A DNA stretch of 64,000 nucleotides from JACRCT01 sp049841135. GTDB lineage: Bacteria > Myxococcota > Myxococcia > Myxococcales > UBA5297. Positions 56,816 through 64,000 of the stretch are shown piece by piece (the first letter of the stretch is position 1; every line of letters starts with the position of its first letter). Location of the stretch: NCBI GenBank assembly GCA_049841135.1, contig JASGHK010000004.1, positions 558,001 to 622,000 on the forward strand, read 5' to 3'. The notes under the pieces are model-generated. The model had not been told where the DNA came from, did no database searches, and saw nothing but the letters and a program-made list of their open reading frames with translations. The position numbers and the translations under genes are program-made.

Positions 56816-58210
56816 TCAGGGCGCCTGGTAGCGCTCGAGGATCAGGTCGACCGGGTTGGGCTTGAGCGCCTTCGGGTTGGCCTTCTCCCACACGTTGGGG
56901 GAGAGCACGTACGAGACGTGGCCCGCGCTCGGGTGCACGACGTGCGTGTAGCGCTCGCCGAACAGGCGCTTGAGCGGCTCGGCGGTCGTCTCGGGGACGA
57001 GCACGTCCTTGCCGCCATAGACCCCGATGAACTGCAGCTGGGTCCCTTCGGCCGCGTCGGTGAGCTTGAGGGGGCGCCCGCGGTAGCTGCCGGGCAGCGC
57101 GCCGTCGGCGCCGACGCCGTCGGTGAACAGCGCCGAGGTGTAGCGGCTCAGGTCCACCGGCACGGGCCAGCGGCGGCAGTTCTCGGGGGAGATCCAGTAC
57201 GCGCCCGCCAAGTCCTTGCGCATCTCGGGGGTGAGGCTCTCGATGCCGTCCACCTTGGCGTATTCGGGCTTCTTCCAGCCGGTGGCGAAGCGGCCGAGCG
57301 GCGTCTTGCCCAGGAAGCCCTTGAGGGCGATGTCCTGGGTCGTGCGCAGCTGGTCGCCGGAGACGTAGTCGCCGGTGTGCTCGGCCATCCGCATGCTGGC
57401 CTCGAGCATCGAGTGCGGCATCTGCTTCATGATCTCGGCCAGGCCCAGGCACTTGGTGCCGTCGACCGGGCCGACGAAGTTGGCGACCACCTTGAAGCGG
57501 GCGTTGGCCTCCAGCGGCTTGGCGCAGACGTAGGCCAGCACCTGCGAGGAGAGGCCGCAGTAGCCCTCGATGGCCATCTTCTTGCTCTTGCCGTGGTCGA
57601 AGGCGATGGCCGAGAAGTGCGAGATGGCGTCGATGACGCCCTCGAGGGTCAGGTCGTGGAAGTCGGCGTGGTCCTTGTCGCCGCGCAGCTCGAGCGCGTA
57701 GACCGGCATGCCGCGGCTGGTGAAGCGGTCGTAGAAGCAGGACTCCGGAAGGATGCGGAAGAGGGCGTCGCCGTAGGGGATGACGCCGCCGACGTGGAAG
57801 AGCGGCGCCTGCTCGGGGACGCCCGCCTTGGCCGGGAAGTAGCAGAGCCGGTAGTGCGCATCCTCGGCCAGCTGCAGCTCGCCTTCGGGGCGGGCGCTGC
57901 CGAAGAGCCCCTTGCCCATGGTCTGGATCAGCGCCTCGTAGCGCAGGCCCGAGCGGGTCCGCGAGCCCAGGTCGCCCATGGCCTCGAACGGCTCGCGCTC
58001 GCCCTTGACCACGTCGGCGCAGGTGGCGAGGGCGTCGAGCTGCATGTCGACGATGGCGCGGGTGGCCGCGATCAGGCCGCCGGAGGCCATGCGCTCGGTC
58101 ATGTAGGACATCAGGCTGGCCGTCTGCCGCGCCTCGTGGCCCAAGGCGCCGACCTTGTCGATCCCCGACTGGATCACGGACTTGGCTGTGGATTCGATGC
58201 TGGGGTTCAT
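56816..58210 (-). CDS. PhaC-like alpha/beta hydrolase (poly-hydroxyalkanoate synthase related)
   Basis: 464 aa from the ATG at 58210. The alpha/beta hydrolase core has 'CYFPAKAGVPEQAPLFHVGG', 'PVYALELRGDKDHADFHD' and a nucleophile elbow with Cys in place of Ser, 'AIEGYCGLSSQVLAYV', close to the PhaC lipase-like box G-x-C-x-G. The late 'GVYGGKDVLVPE' and 'VVHPSAGHVSYVL' give the Asp/His of the triad. PHA synthases polymerise hydroxyacyl-CoA; whether this one does is uncertain. It lies between the SDR and acyl-CoA dehydrogenase genes on one strand. Confidence 0.72.
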   Translation of the reverse strand: MNPSIESTAKSVIQSGIDKVGALGHEARQTASLMSYMTERMASGGLIAATRAIVDMQLDALATCADVVKGEREPFEAMGDLGSRTRSGLRYEALIQTMGKGLFGSARPEGELQLAEDAHYRLCYFPAKAGVPEQAPLFHVGGVIPYGDALFRILPESCFYDRFTSRGMPVYALELRGDKDHADFHDLTLEGVIDAISHFSAIAFDHGKSKKMAIEGYCGLSSQVLAYVCAKPLEANARFKVVANFVGPVDGTKCLGLAEIMKQMPHSMLEASMRMAEHTGDYVSGDQLRTTQDIALKGFLGKTPLGRFATGWKKPEYAKVDGIESLTPEMRKDLAGAYWISPENCRRWPVPVDLSRYTSALFTDGVGADGALPGSYRGRPLKLTDAAEGTQLQFIGVYGGKDVLVPETTAEPLKRLFGERYTHVVHPSAGHVSYVLSPNVWEKANPKALKPNPVDLILERYQAP

Positions 58211-58307
58211 GGCGTTTCTCGTCCCGGGTGAGGTGGTTCGTTGAACGGAGGATCCGTCGGGTCTGCTGCAGTGCGGAAGGAGCCAGGGCACAGCCGCCTG
58301 GCGAAGG

Positions 58308-59075
58308 TCACAAGACGAGGCCGCCGTCGATGTCCAGGCAGCGGCCGGTGAAGTAGTCGCACTCGATGAGGAAGCGGACGCCGGCGAAGATCTCCGACGG
58401 CTCGCCCAGGCGCTTGAGCGGGACACCCGCGAGCATCTTCTCGAGCATCTCCGGGCGCATGCCCTCGAGGATCGGGGTGCGGATGAAGCCGGGCGCGATG
58501 GCGCCGGTGCGGATGCCGTAGCGCGACAGCTCCTGTGCCCAGAGCTTGGTGTCGGCGACGAGACCGGCCTTGGCCGCCGAGTAGTTCGACTGGCCGGGGT
58601 TGCCGGCGCGCGAGACCGAGGAGATGTTGACGACGACGCCCTTCTGCCGGGCGTCGATCATCCGGGAGACGACCTCGCGGGTCATGAGGAACGGGCCCGT
58701 CAGGTCGACGTCGATCACGGCCTGCCACTGCGCGAGCGAGAGCTTCTCGGTCACCTTGCCGGTGGCCTTGTCGGTCTTGACCAGCAGGCCGTCCTTGAAG
58801 ATGCCGGCGTTGTTGACCAGGCAGTTGAGCCCGCCCAGCGCGTCCCAGGCCTTCTGGACGTTCTCGACGACCTCGCCCTCCTTGGCCACGTTCACCCTGA
58901 AGGTGACGACCTTGCCAGGAAGGCCGTCGGCCTCCTTGGCCAGCGAGGCGAGCCCCTCGTCGTTGAGGTCGAAGGCGGCCACCTGGGCGCCGGCGCGGGC
59001 CAGCTCCAGGGTGAAGTACCGCCCCATGCCGCTGGCGCCACCCGTCACGATCGCTTTGGTCTCCGAGAGCTTCAT
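58308..59075 (-). CDS. Short-chain dehydrogenase (FabG-like 3-oxoacyl reductase)
   Basis: 255 aa from the ATG at 59075 with CGGAGGACGCA upstream. SDR features are 'AIVTGGASGMGRYFTLELAR' (NAD(P) binding), 'LVNNAGIF', catalytic 'NISSVSRAGNPGQSNYSAAK' (Ser, Tyr, Lys) and the end 'FTGRCLDIDGGLVL'. A FabG/PhaB-type 3-oxoacyl reductase role is suggested by the PhaC-like and acyl-CoA dehydrogenase genes that follow. The 252-bp gap to sctN upstream holds a GCCGGC hairpin and probably this operon's own promoter. Confidence 0.88.
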   Translation of the reverse strand: MKLSETKAIVTGGASGMGRYFTLELARAGAQVAAFDLNDEGLASLAKEADGLPGKVVTFRVNVAKEGEVVENVQKAWDALGGLNCLVNNAGIFKDGLLVKTDKATGKVTEKLSLAQWQAVIDVDLTGPFLMTREVVSRMIDARQKGVVVNISSVSRAGNPGQSNYSAAKAGLVADTKLWAQELSRYGIRTGAIAPGFIRTPILEGMRPEMLEKMLAGVPLKRLGEPSEIFAGVRFLIECDYFTGRCLDIDGGLVL

Positions 59076-59283
59076 TGCGTCCTCCGGGGCCGAGCGACAG
59101 CTTGTGCGCTGCAACACGGCCACTGTAGTCACGAAAATGGGCTCTGGCAAGGGCAAAATGCCGCAGCGCAACAAGACCGAGCCCTGTCGGACTCTTCTCT
59201 AACGGTGGGGACACCGGACGCACATGCCCCACCGCGGGGGCGCGGCCCGGAGGGTGGTCCCATCGCGGCGGGCGCACGGACTC

Positions 59284-59306
59284 GGATCGCCGGCCTCGTG
59301 CCGGCG
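59284..59306. repeat. GCCGGC hairpin repeat downstream of sctN
   Basis: A single copy of GATC + GCCGGCCTCGTGCCGGC lies 22 bp beyond the sctN stop. The hairpin may act as an mRNA end or barrier between sctN and the lipid genes. Confidence 0.7.
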
Positions 59307-59327
59307 TAGTCAGCAGATGGCGTGCTG

Positions 59328-60641
59328 CTACTCGTCCTCGAACAGGCCGCACAGCCCGGCGACGATGTCGTCGTACTCCATCCCCTCGTCGGTCGGCTGC
59401 TTGAGGAACGTCTCGATCGCCTCGTAGTGATCGATGGCGTAGTCGGTCTTGGGGTCGCTGCCGTACTGGTAGGCGCCCAGGAGGATGAGGTCGCGCTGCT
59501 TCTCGTAGGTGGCGAGCGTCTCGCGCAGCTTGCCGGCGGCCTTCTTGTGCTCCTTGCTCACAATGCCGCTCATGACGCGGGAGAGCGACGCGAGCACGTC
59601 CATGGCCGGCCAGTGGTTCCGCTCGGCCAGGGCGCGGTTCAGGATGAAGTGGCCGTCCAAGATACCGCGCACTTCGTCGGCGATCGGCTCTTCCATGTCG
59701 CCGCCGGCGACGAGCACCGTGTAGATGGCGGTGCAGAAGCCTTTGTCCGAGTTGCCGGTGCGCTCGAGGATCTTGGGGAGCATCGAGAACACCGAGGGCG
59801 GGTAACCCTGGCGGGCCGGGGGCTCGCCGACCGCCAGGCCGATCTCGCGTTGGGCGCGGGCGAGGCGGGTGACGGTATCGAGCATGAACATCACGTTGCC
59901 GCCGCGCTCGCGGAAGTACTCGGCGATGGCGGTGGCGACGAAGGCGGAGCGCAGGCGGACCAGCGAAGGCTGGTCGGAGGTGGCGCAGACGACGACCGAG
60001 CGCTTCATGCCCTCTTCGCCCAGCGAGTCCTCGATGAACTCGCGGACTTCGCGGCCACGCTCGCCCACCAGGCAGACGACGCAGAGGTCGGCTTTGACCT
60101 GCCGGGTGATCTGGCCCATGAGCGTGGACTTACCGACGCCGGAGCCGGCGAAGAGGCCGATGCGCTGGCCGGTGCCGACGGTGAGCAGGCCGTCGATGCA
60201 CTTGATGCCCAGCGAGAGGGGCTTCTCGATGCGCTGGCGCAGGAAGGGGTCGGGGCACTCGCGGTCGACGGACCACTCGATGAGTCCCTCGGGCAGCGGC
60301 TTGCCGTCGATGGGCTCGCCCAGGCCATTGAGCAGGCGTCCGAGGATGCCGTCGCCGACCTTGATCATCAGCGGCCGGCCTGTGGGAACGACCTCGCTCG
60401 TCGGGCCGACGCCGCGCAGATCGCCCAGCGGCATGAGCATGACTTCGTCGCCCTGGAAGCCGACGACCTCGGCCTTGACCCACCGGCGCTTGGAGCCCTG
60501 GACCTCGACGACCTCGCCCACGCGGACGCCGGGGACCGAGGCTTTGATGACGAGGCCGGTCAACTCGGTGACGCGGCCGCGGACGCGGACGGTGGAGGCT
60601 TCCTTGACGAGCTCGTGGTAGCGGGACAGGTCGATGGCCAT
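59328..60641 (-). CDS. sctN: Type III secretion/flagellar ATPase SctN (YscN/FliI family)
   Basis: 437 aa, intact. It has an N-terminal beta domain ('VRGRVTELTGLVIKASVPGV'), Walker A 'GLFAGSGVGKSTLMGQ', Walker B region 'VMFMLDTVTRLARAQREIGL', and the family core 'GEPPARQGYPPSVFSMLPKI' and 'VSKEHKKAAGKLRETLATYE'. The hexameric ATPase unfolds and exports T3S substrates. YscN and FliI cannot be told apart by eye; the sctO/P/Q-like genes downstream support a T3S-type module. No secretin, needle or export-gate gene is in the window. Confidence 0.92.
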   Translation of the reverse strand: MAIDLSRYHELVKEASTVRVRGRVTELTGLVIKASVPGVRVGEVVEVQGSKRRWVKAEVVGFQGDEVMLMPLGDLRGVGPTSEVVPTGRPLMIKVGDGILGRLLNGLGEPIDGKPLPEGLIEWSVDRECPDPFLRQRIEKPLSLGIKCIDGLLTVGTGQRIGLFAGSGVGKSTLMGQITRQVKADLCVVCLVGERGREVREFIEDSLGEEGMKRSVVVCATSDQPSLVRLRSAFVATAIAEYFRERGGNVMFMLDTVTRLARAQREIGLAVGEPPARQGYPPSVFSMLPKILERTGNSDKGFCTAIYTVLVAGGDMEEPIADEVRGILDGHFILNRALAERNHWPAMDVLASLSRVMSGIVSKEHKKAAGKLRETLATYEKQRDLILLGAYQYGSDPKTDYAIDHYEAIETFLKQPTDEGMEYDDIVAGLCGLFEDE

Positions 60642-60729
60642 GGTTGCGTCCTCTTCGAAGGGCTGATCATGGCCCGGAGCGAGCGGCTGCGCCAGAAGCC
60701 AGCACGCGACGAGGCGCTATCATCCCGCC

Positions 60730-61176
60730 ATGTTCTCCGCCCCCGAGTTCGCCGAGTACCTCATCGCCAGCACCCGACTCAGCCGCGAAGACCAGACTCG
60801 GCTCGTCTATCACTGGCTGGACCGCTGCATTCGCGTCCATGCCGCAAAGGCACTGGAGCGGTGCGAGCGGACGGCGACGGCTGAGCGCCTGCGCCGGAGC
60901 GCAAAGATTCGTGATGAAGCGACGCTGCAGTCGGCTCTCGCCGAGTTCACTACGGCCATCGGACCGGCACCTGAGGGTGGCGCGCCCTCAGCGAGTGATG
61001 TGGATGCCTGCTACTTCTGCCTCGCCGGGAATCTCCCGATCAGTCGGACCGAAGTCGGCTACGACTTTGCGAGCGTCATCGTCACCATCTTGACTGCCGC
61101 TCGCTGCGCTGGTGCGGAGGACGAAGAGCGAGTCATGCTCGCCGAGGCGGGCGCACGACACGGCCTGCTCCACTGA
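60730..61176 (+). CDS. Hypothetical protein
   Basis: 148 aa, ATG at 60730. Helical and soluble, with 'LSREDQTRLVYHWLDRCI', a 'DACYFCLAGNLP' Cys pair and 'VIVTILTAARCAG'. No signal peptide and no recognised family. It lies alone on the plus strand between sctN and hypE, converging on hypE with a 6-bp gap. GC and codon use are slightly less extreme than in the neighbours. Confidence 0.6.
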   Translation: MFSAPEFAEYLIASTRLSREDQTRLVYHWLDRCIRVHAAKALERCERTATAERLRRSAKIRDEATLQSALAEFTTAIGPAPEGGAPSASDVDACYFCLAGNLPISRTEVGYDFASVIVTILTAARCAGAEDEERVMLAEAGARHGLLH

Positions 61177-61182
61177 AGGAGC

Positions 61183-62184
61183 TCAGCAGATGCGCGGCAG
61201 CTGCTCGGTTGCGAGGATGTCGTAGAGCCGCGTTCCGCCGAAGGTGGTCTGCAGCACGACCGGTCCCGGGCCCGGACCCGCAATCTCGCCGATGGCGCGC
61301 GCGTCCTTGCCTTCCGGCCGGCTCTGCATCGCCTTGACAGCCTTCTCCGCCTGCTCCGCCGGAACCACGGACACCAGCCGCCCTTCGCACGCCAGATACA
61401 GCGGATCCAAGCCGAGGATGTCGCAGACGCTCCGTACCGAATCGCGGACGGGCAGGTCGGCCTCGCGCAACCGCACCGTCACCCCGCCCTCCCCCGCCAG
61501 CTCTGCACAGACCGTCGCCAGGCCGCCGCGGGTCGGGTCGCGCATGAACTTGGGCCGCACGCCCGCCGCATACAGCGCGTCGACCAGCCCAGAGACCGGA
61601 CCGCAGTCGCTCTGCAGTCCTTCCAGCTCCATCCCCGACCGCAGCGCGCCGATGACCCCGCCGTGATCGCCGACCGGACCGCTGACCAGCACCGCGTCGC
61701 CCGGCTTCACGGTCTTGGGCCCGCCGGGAGCCTCGGGACGAATCCGCCCGATGCCCGCGGTGATGACGAAGACCCCGTCGCCGTGGCCGCGCTCGACGAC
61801 CTTGGTGTCGCCGGTCACCACCTGCACGTTCGCCAGCTCCGCCGCCGCCGCCATCGACGCCGCCACCGTCTCCAGATCCGCGAGCGGGAAGCCCTCCTCG
61901 AGGATGAAGGAGGCGGAGATGTGCATCGGGATGGCGCCGGTGACCGCGAGGTCATTGACGGTGCCGACGATGCCCAGCTTGCCGATGTCCCCGCCGGGAA
62001 AGAACAGCGGCTTGACCACGAAGCCGTCGGTGGTCATCGCGAGGCGCCCGTCGATGGCGGGCAGCCGCGCGGCGTCGCCCAGCTCCTCGAGCGCCTCGTT
62101 CTTGAAGTGCCGGACGAAGACCTCGCGGACGAGCGCCTGGGTGAGGCGGCCGCCGCTGCCGTGGCCGAGCGTGATGACGGACAT
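61183..62184 (-). CDS. hypE: [NiFe]-hydrogenase maturation protein HypE
   Basis: 333 aa, PurM-like. Start 'VITLGHGSGGRLTQALVREVF', glycine-rich nucleotide site 'MTTDGFVVKPLFFPGGDIGKL' (read in parts), 'VVTGDTKVVERGHGDGVFV', and the hallmark C-terminal PRIC whose Cys is carbamoylated and dehydrated to the cyano ligand. It works with HypF (not in the window) and the HypCD complex. It follows hypD directly; the stop of hypD and the hypE start abut at 62184/62185. Confidence 0.96.
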   Translation of the reverse strand: MSVITLGHGSGGRLTQALVREVFVRHFKNEALEELGDAARLPAIDGRLAMTTDGFVVKPLFFPGGDIGKLGIVGTVNDLAVTGAIPMHISASFILEEGFPLADLETVAASMAAAAELANVQVVTGDTKVVERGHGDGVFVITAGIGRIRPEAPGGPKTVKPGDAVLVSGPVGDHGGVIGALRSGMELEGLQSDCGPVSGLVDALYAAGVRPKFMRDPTRGGLATVCAELAGEGGVTVRLREADLPVRDSVRSVCDILGLDPLYLACEGRLVSVVPAEQAEKAVKAMQSRPEGKDARAIGEIAGPGPGPVVLQTTFGGTRLYDILATEQLPRIC

Positions 62185-63307
62185 CTAGGAACTCCGGGCC
62201 GCGTGGCCGTGTCGGAAGCGCGCGTGGCAGGTGCCTTCGAAGGCGACCATGCACGGGCCGATGGGCTTGTCGGGGTTGCAGACCTTGCGGAACAGCGGGC
62301 AGTCCTCGGGCTCGATGTGACCCAGCAGCACCTCGCCGCACCGGCAGCCGGGGTGGATGTCCTCGAGGTCCGGGTCGGGCGCGATGCCGAAGCGGCGCTG
62401 TGCGTCGTGGGCGGCGTACTTCTCGCGGATGCGCTGGCCTGACCGCGGGATCACGCCGATGCCGCGCCACGCCGCGTCGCAGTCCTCGAAGACCTCGGCG
62501 ACGACCCGGCGCGCCGCGGCGTTGCCGTCGGGGCGCACCAGCCGCGAGTAGCCGTTGAAGACCTTCTCCGGCCCTTTGTCGCCCCGCGGCTTGTCCTGGC
62601 CTCGGCGCGCCAGGTGCTCCACCGCCAGCATCAGAATCCACCGGCTCGAAGCCGGCGACGGCCATCGGGATGCCCTTCGCGGTAGCCAGCCGCTGGTAGT
62701 CCTCGAGGCCGGCGACGGCGGTCACGTGACCCGGCAGCACGAAGCCGTCGAGCGACTCGCCCTCGGTCGCCAGCAGCGCCTCGAGTGCCGGCGGCACGAC
62801 GCGGTGCGAGACCAGCACCGAGAAGTTCTTCGGCAGCTCTCGGGCCAGCGCGGCCGCGGTGGTGCAGGCGGTGGTTTCGAAGCCGACCGCGAAGAAGACG
62901 ACCTCCTTCTCCGGCATCTGCGCCGCGAGCTTGATCGCGTCGTCGATGCCGTAGACCACCCGGACGTCGGCGCCCTGGGCGCGCGCCTCGAGCAGGCTGA
63001 TGCGCGCCGGCACCCGGACGACGTCGCCGAAGGTGGCCAGAACCACCTTCTTCTCGGTCGCCAACCGAGCCGCCATGTCGAGATCCGCCGCGGGACAGAC
63101 ACAGACCGGGCAGCCGGGGCCGGCGACCAGGCGCACCCACTTCGGCAAGAGGTCGCGCAGGCCGAACTGGCAGAGCGCGTTCTCGTGCGTGCCGCAGACA
63201 TGCATCAGCCGCAGCTGCCGCCCGGGATCGAGCTGGGCGATGGCCTCGGCCAGCCGGCGTACGGCCGCAGCGTCGCGGTACTTGGCGAGGATGGTCTTCG
63301 GGGTCAT
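62185..63307 (-). CDS. hypD: [NiFe]-hydrogenase maturation protein HypD (frameshifted)
   Basis: About 373 aa across one slip. The N-terminal frame has 'LMHVCGTHENALCQFGLRDL', 'VAGPGCPVCVCPAADLDMA' and 'FFAVGFETTACTTAA'. The C-terminal frame has 'MLAVEHLARRGQDK', 'HPGCRCGEVLLGHIEPEDC' and 'CHARFRHG'. The slip is near 62631-62637: the coding strand reads GGATTCTGATG, and GGATCTGATG restores 'GFEPVDLMLAVE'. HypD carries a [4Fe-4S] cluster and assembles Fe(CN)2CO with HypC. Its ATG overlaps the hypC TGA. Confidence 0.94.
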
Positions 63308-63531
63308 CACGACTCGAGCTCGATGCCCGCCTCGGCGAGCAGCTCCAAGGTCTCCTTGGCGCTGGCCTCGTCGAGGATCTGGATGGCGTAGCCGGCGTGC
63401 ACGATGACGTAGTCGCCGAGCTTCGCGTCCGGGACGAGGTCCAGACCTACCTTGCGTGACACGCCGTCGAGCTCGGCCTTTCCTTCCCGGCCCTGCAGCT
63501 CGACCAGCTTCATGGGGACGCCCAGGCACAT
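63307..63531 (-). CDS. hypC: [NiFe]-hydrogenase maturation chaperone HypC
   Basis: 74 aa. The start MCLGVPMKLVEL has the essential N-terminal Cys2 that holds the Fe(CN)2CO unit; 'GDYVIVHAGYAIQILDE' completes the family. ATGA overlap with hypD and a 12-bp gap to hypB indicate one operon. Confidence 0.95.
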   Translation of the reverse strand: MCLGVPMKLVELQGREGKAELDGVSRKVGLDLVPDAKLGDYVIVHAGYAIQILDEASAKETLELLAEAGIELES

Positions 63532-63543
63532 GGCGGAGAGCTC

Positions 63544-64000
63544 CTAGCGCTTGGCGGCCTTGGCCCGATTCTCGAGCCACTGGTACCAGTCTTCGAGCCC
63601 CTCGCCCGTGCGCGCCGAGATCTTGAGGACCTCGAGCTTCGGGTTGAGCGCGCGGGCGTCCTTGATGGCGTAGTCGGTGGAGAAGTTGGTGTACGGCAAG
63701 AGGTCCACCTTGTTCAGGAGCATCAGCTGCGACTCCTTGAACATGAGCGGGTACTTGCCCGGCTTGTCGTGCCCTTCCGCGCACGAAAGGATCATCGCGC
63801 GGCCGCTCTCGCCCAGGTCGAACTCCGCCGGGCAGACCATGTTGCCGACGTTCTCGATGATCAGCAGGTCGAGCTTGGTCAGGTCGAACGCCTCACAGGC
63901 CTTGGCGATCTGGTGGGCCTCGATGTGGCAGGCGCCGCCGGTGTTGATCTGCGTGACGGGGACCCCGTGCTGGCCGATCCGGTCGGCGTCGCGGCGCGTC
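63544..64000 (-). CDS. hypB: [NiFe]-hydrogenase maturation GTPase HypB, partial
   Basis: The C-terminal ~150 residues; the gene runs off the window end. Visible parts are 'TQINTGGACHIEAHQI' (metal-site region), 'LIIENVGNMVCPAEFDLGE', the G4-type 'LLNKVDLLPY' and 'ISARTGEGLEDWYQWLEN'. HypB is a Ni-delivering GTPase. The N-terminal His-rich and P-loop regions are outside the window. Confidence 0.93.
   Translation of the reverse strand, partial: TRRDADRIGQHGVPVTQINTGGACHIEAHQIAKACEAFDLTKLDLLIIENVGNMVCPAEFDLGESGRAMILSCAEGHDKPGKYPLMFKESQLMLLNKVDLLPYTNFSTDYAIKDARALNPKLEVLKISARTGEGLEDWYQWLENRAKAAKR

Noticed and set aside
55133..58231. A 1032-aa plus-strand ORF opposite the acyl-CoA dehydrogenase and PhaC-like genes
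   Set aside because: The antisense reflection of high-GC coding sequence, rich in Leu/Asp/Val/Gly with no recognisable domain.

Overview
The window is a GC-rich (about 68-70 % by eye), gene-dense bacterial chromosome fragment. It most resembles the Myxococcota. The evidence is a Ser/Thr kinase with C-terminal PEGA domains, Cys-rich lipoproteins, type III secretion-like genes, many short intergenic repeat arrays, and pervasive GTG starts with strong Shine-Dalgarno sites. No rRNA, tRNA or CRISPR was seen.

Layout. 0-4.1 kb: a small periplasmic protein, then a compact operon in which a radical SAM/SPASM enzyme is flanked by three paralogous exported, lipoprotein-like proteins. This is the best candidate for an undescribed system. 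4.2-12.1 kb (minus strand): yajC-secD-secF, a family 4 uracil-DNA glycosylase, an NfeD/slipin pair and a lipoprotein. 12.4-19.6 kb: a Zn-type dehydrogenase, ilvE, a winged-helix AAA+ ATPase, a Fic-fold protein without its catalytic His, endonuclease IV and a DHH phosphoesterase. 19.7-25.5 kb: a MoaD-JAMM fusion, a TetR/MFS/HlyD efflux operon and a metal-type ABC transporter. 25.6-32.7 kb: LemA with two TPM-domain proteins, a large repeat protein, small membrane proteins and small hypotheticals. 32.8-43.3 kb: an acetyltransferase, a two-component pair, envelope proteins, ExbB/ExbD, a LolB-like lipoprotein and a PEGA kinase. 43.4-45.7 kb: an IS1634-type insertion sequence. 45.8-50.9 kb: a TPR-type envelope protein, uppS-cdsA, a peroxiredoxin and rseP. 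51.1-51.5 kb: a repeat element with 60-bp inverted ends. 51.5-60.6 kb (minus strand): sctN, then three lipid-metabolism genes, then sctO-sctP-sctQ. 60.7-64 kb: a hypothetical gene and the [NiFe]-hydrogenase maturation genes hypB(partial)-C-D-E.

A striking property of the whole window is that about 18 otherwise well-conserved genes are each broken by a single one- or two-base indel. At least eight of these indels fall in a GAGCTC palindrome and several others at GATC. This looks like systematic sequence error, possibly at modified bases, rather than mass pseudogene formation. Each affected gene is therefore annotated as one CDS across the frameshift, and the position of the shift is given.

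Functional themes are envelope biogenesis (Sec translocase, undecaprenyl-PP and CDP-diacylglycerol synthesis, RseP, slipin/NfeD, ExbBD), signalling (kinase, histidine kinase/response regulator), a type III secretion-like ATPase module and [NiFe]-hydrogenase maturation.
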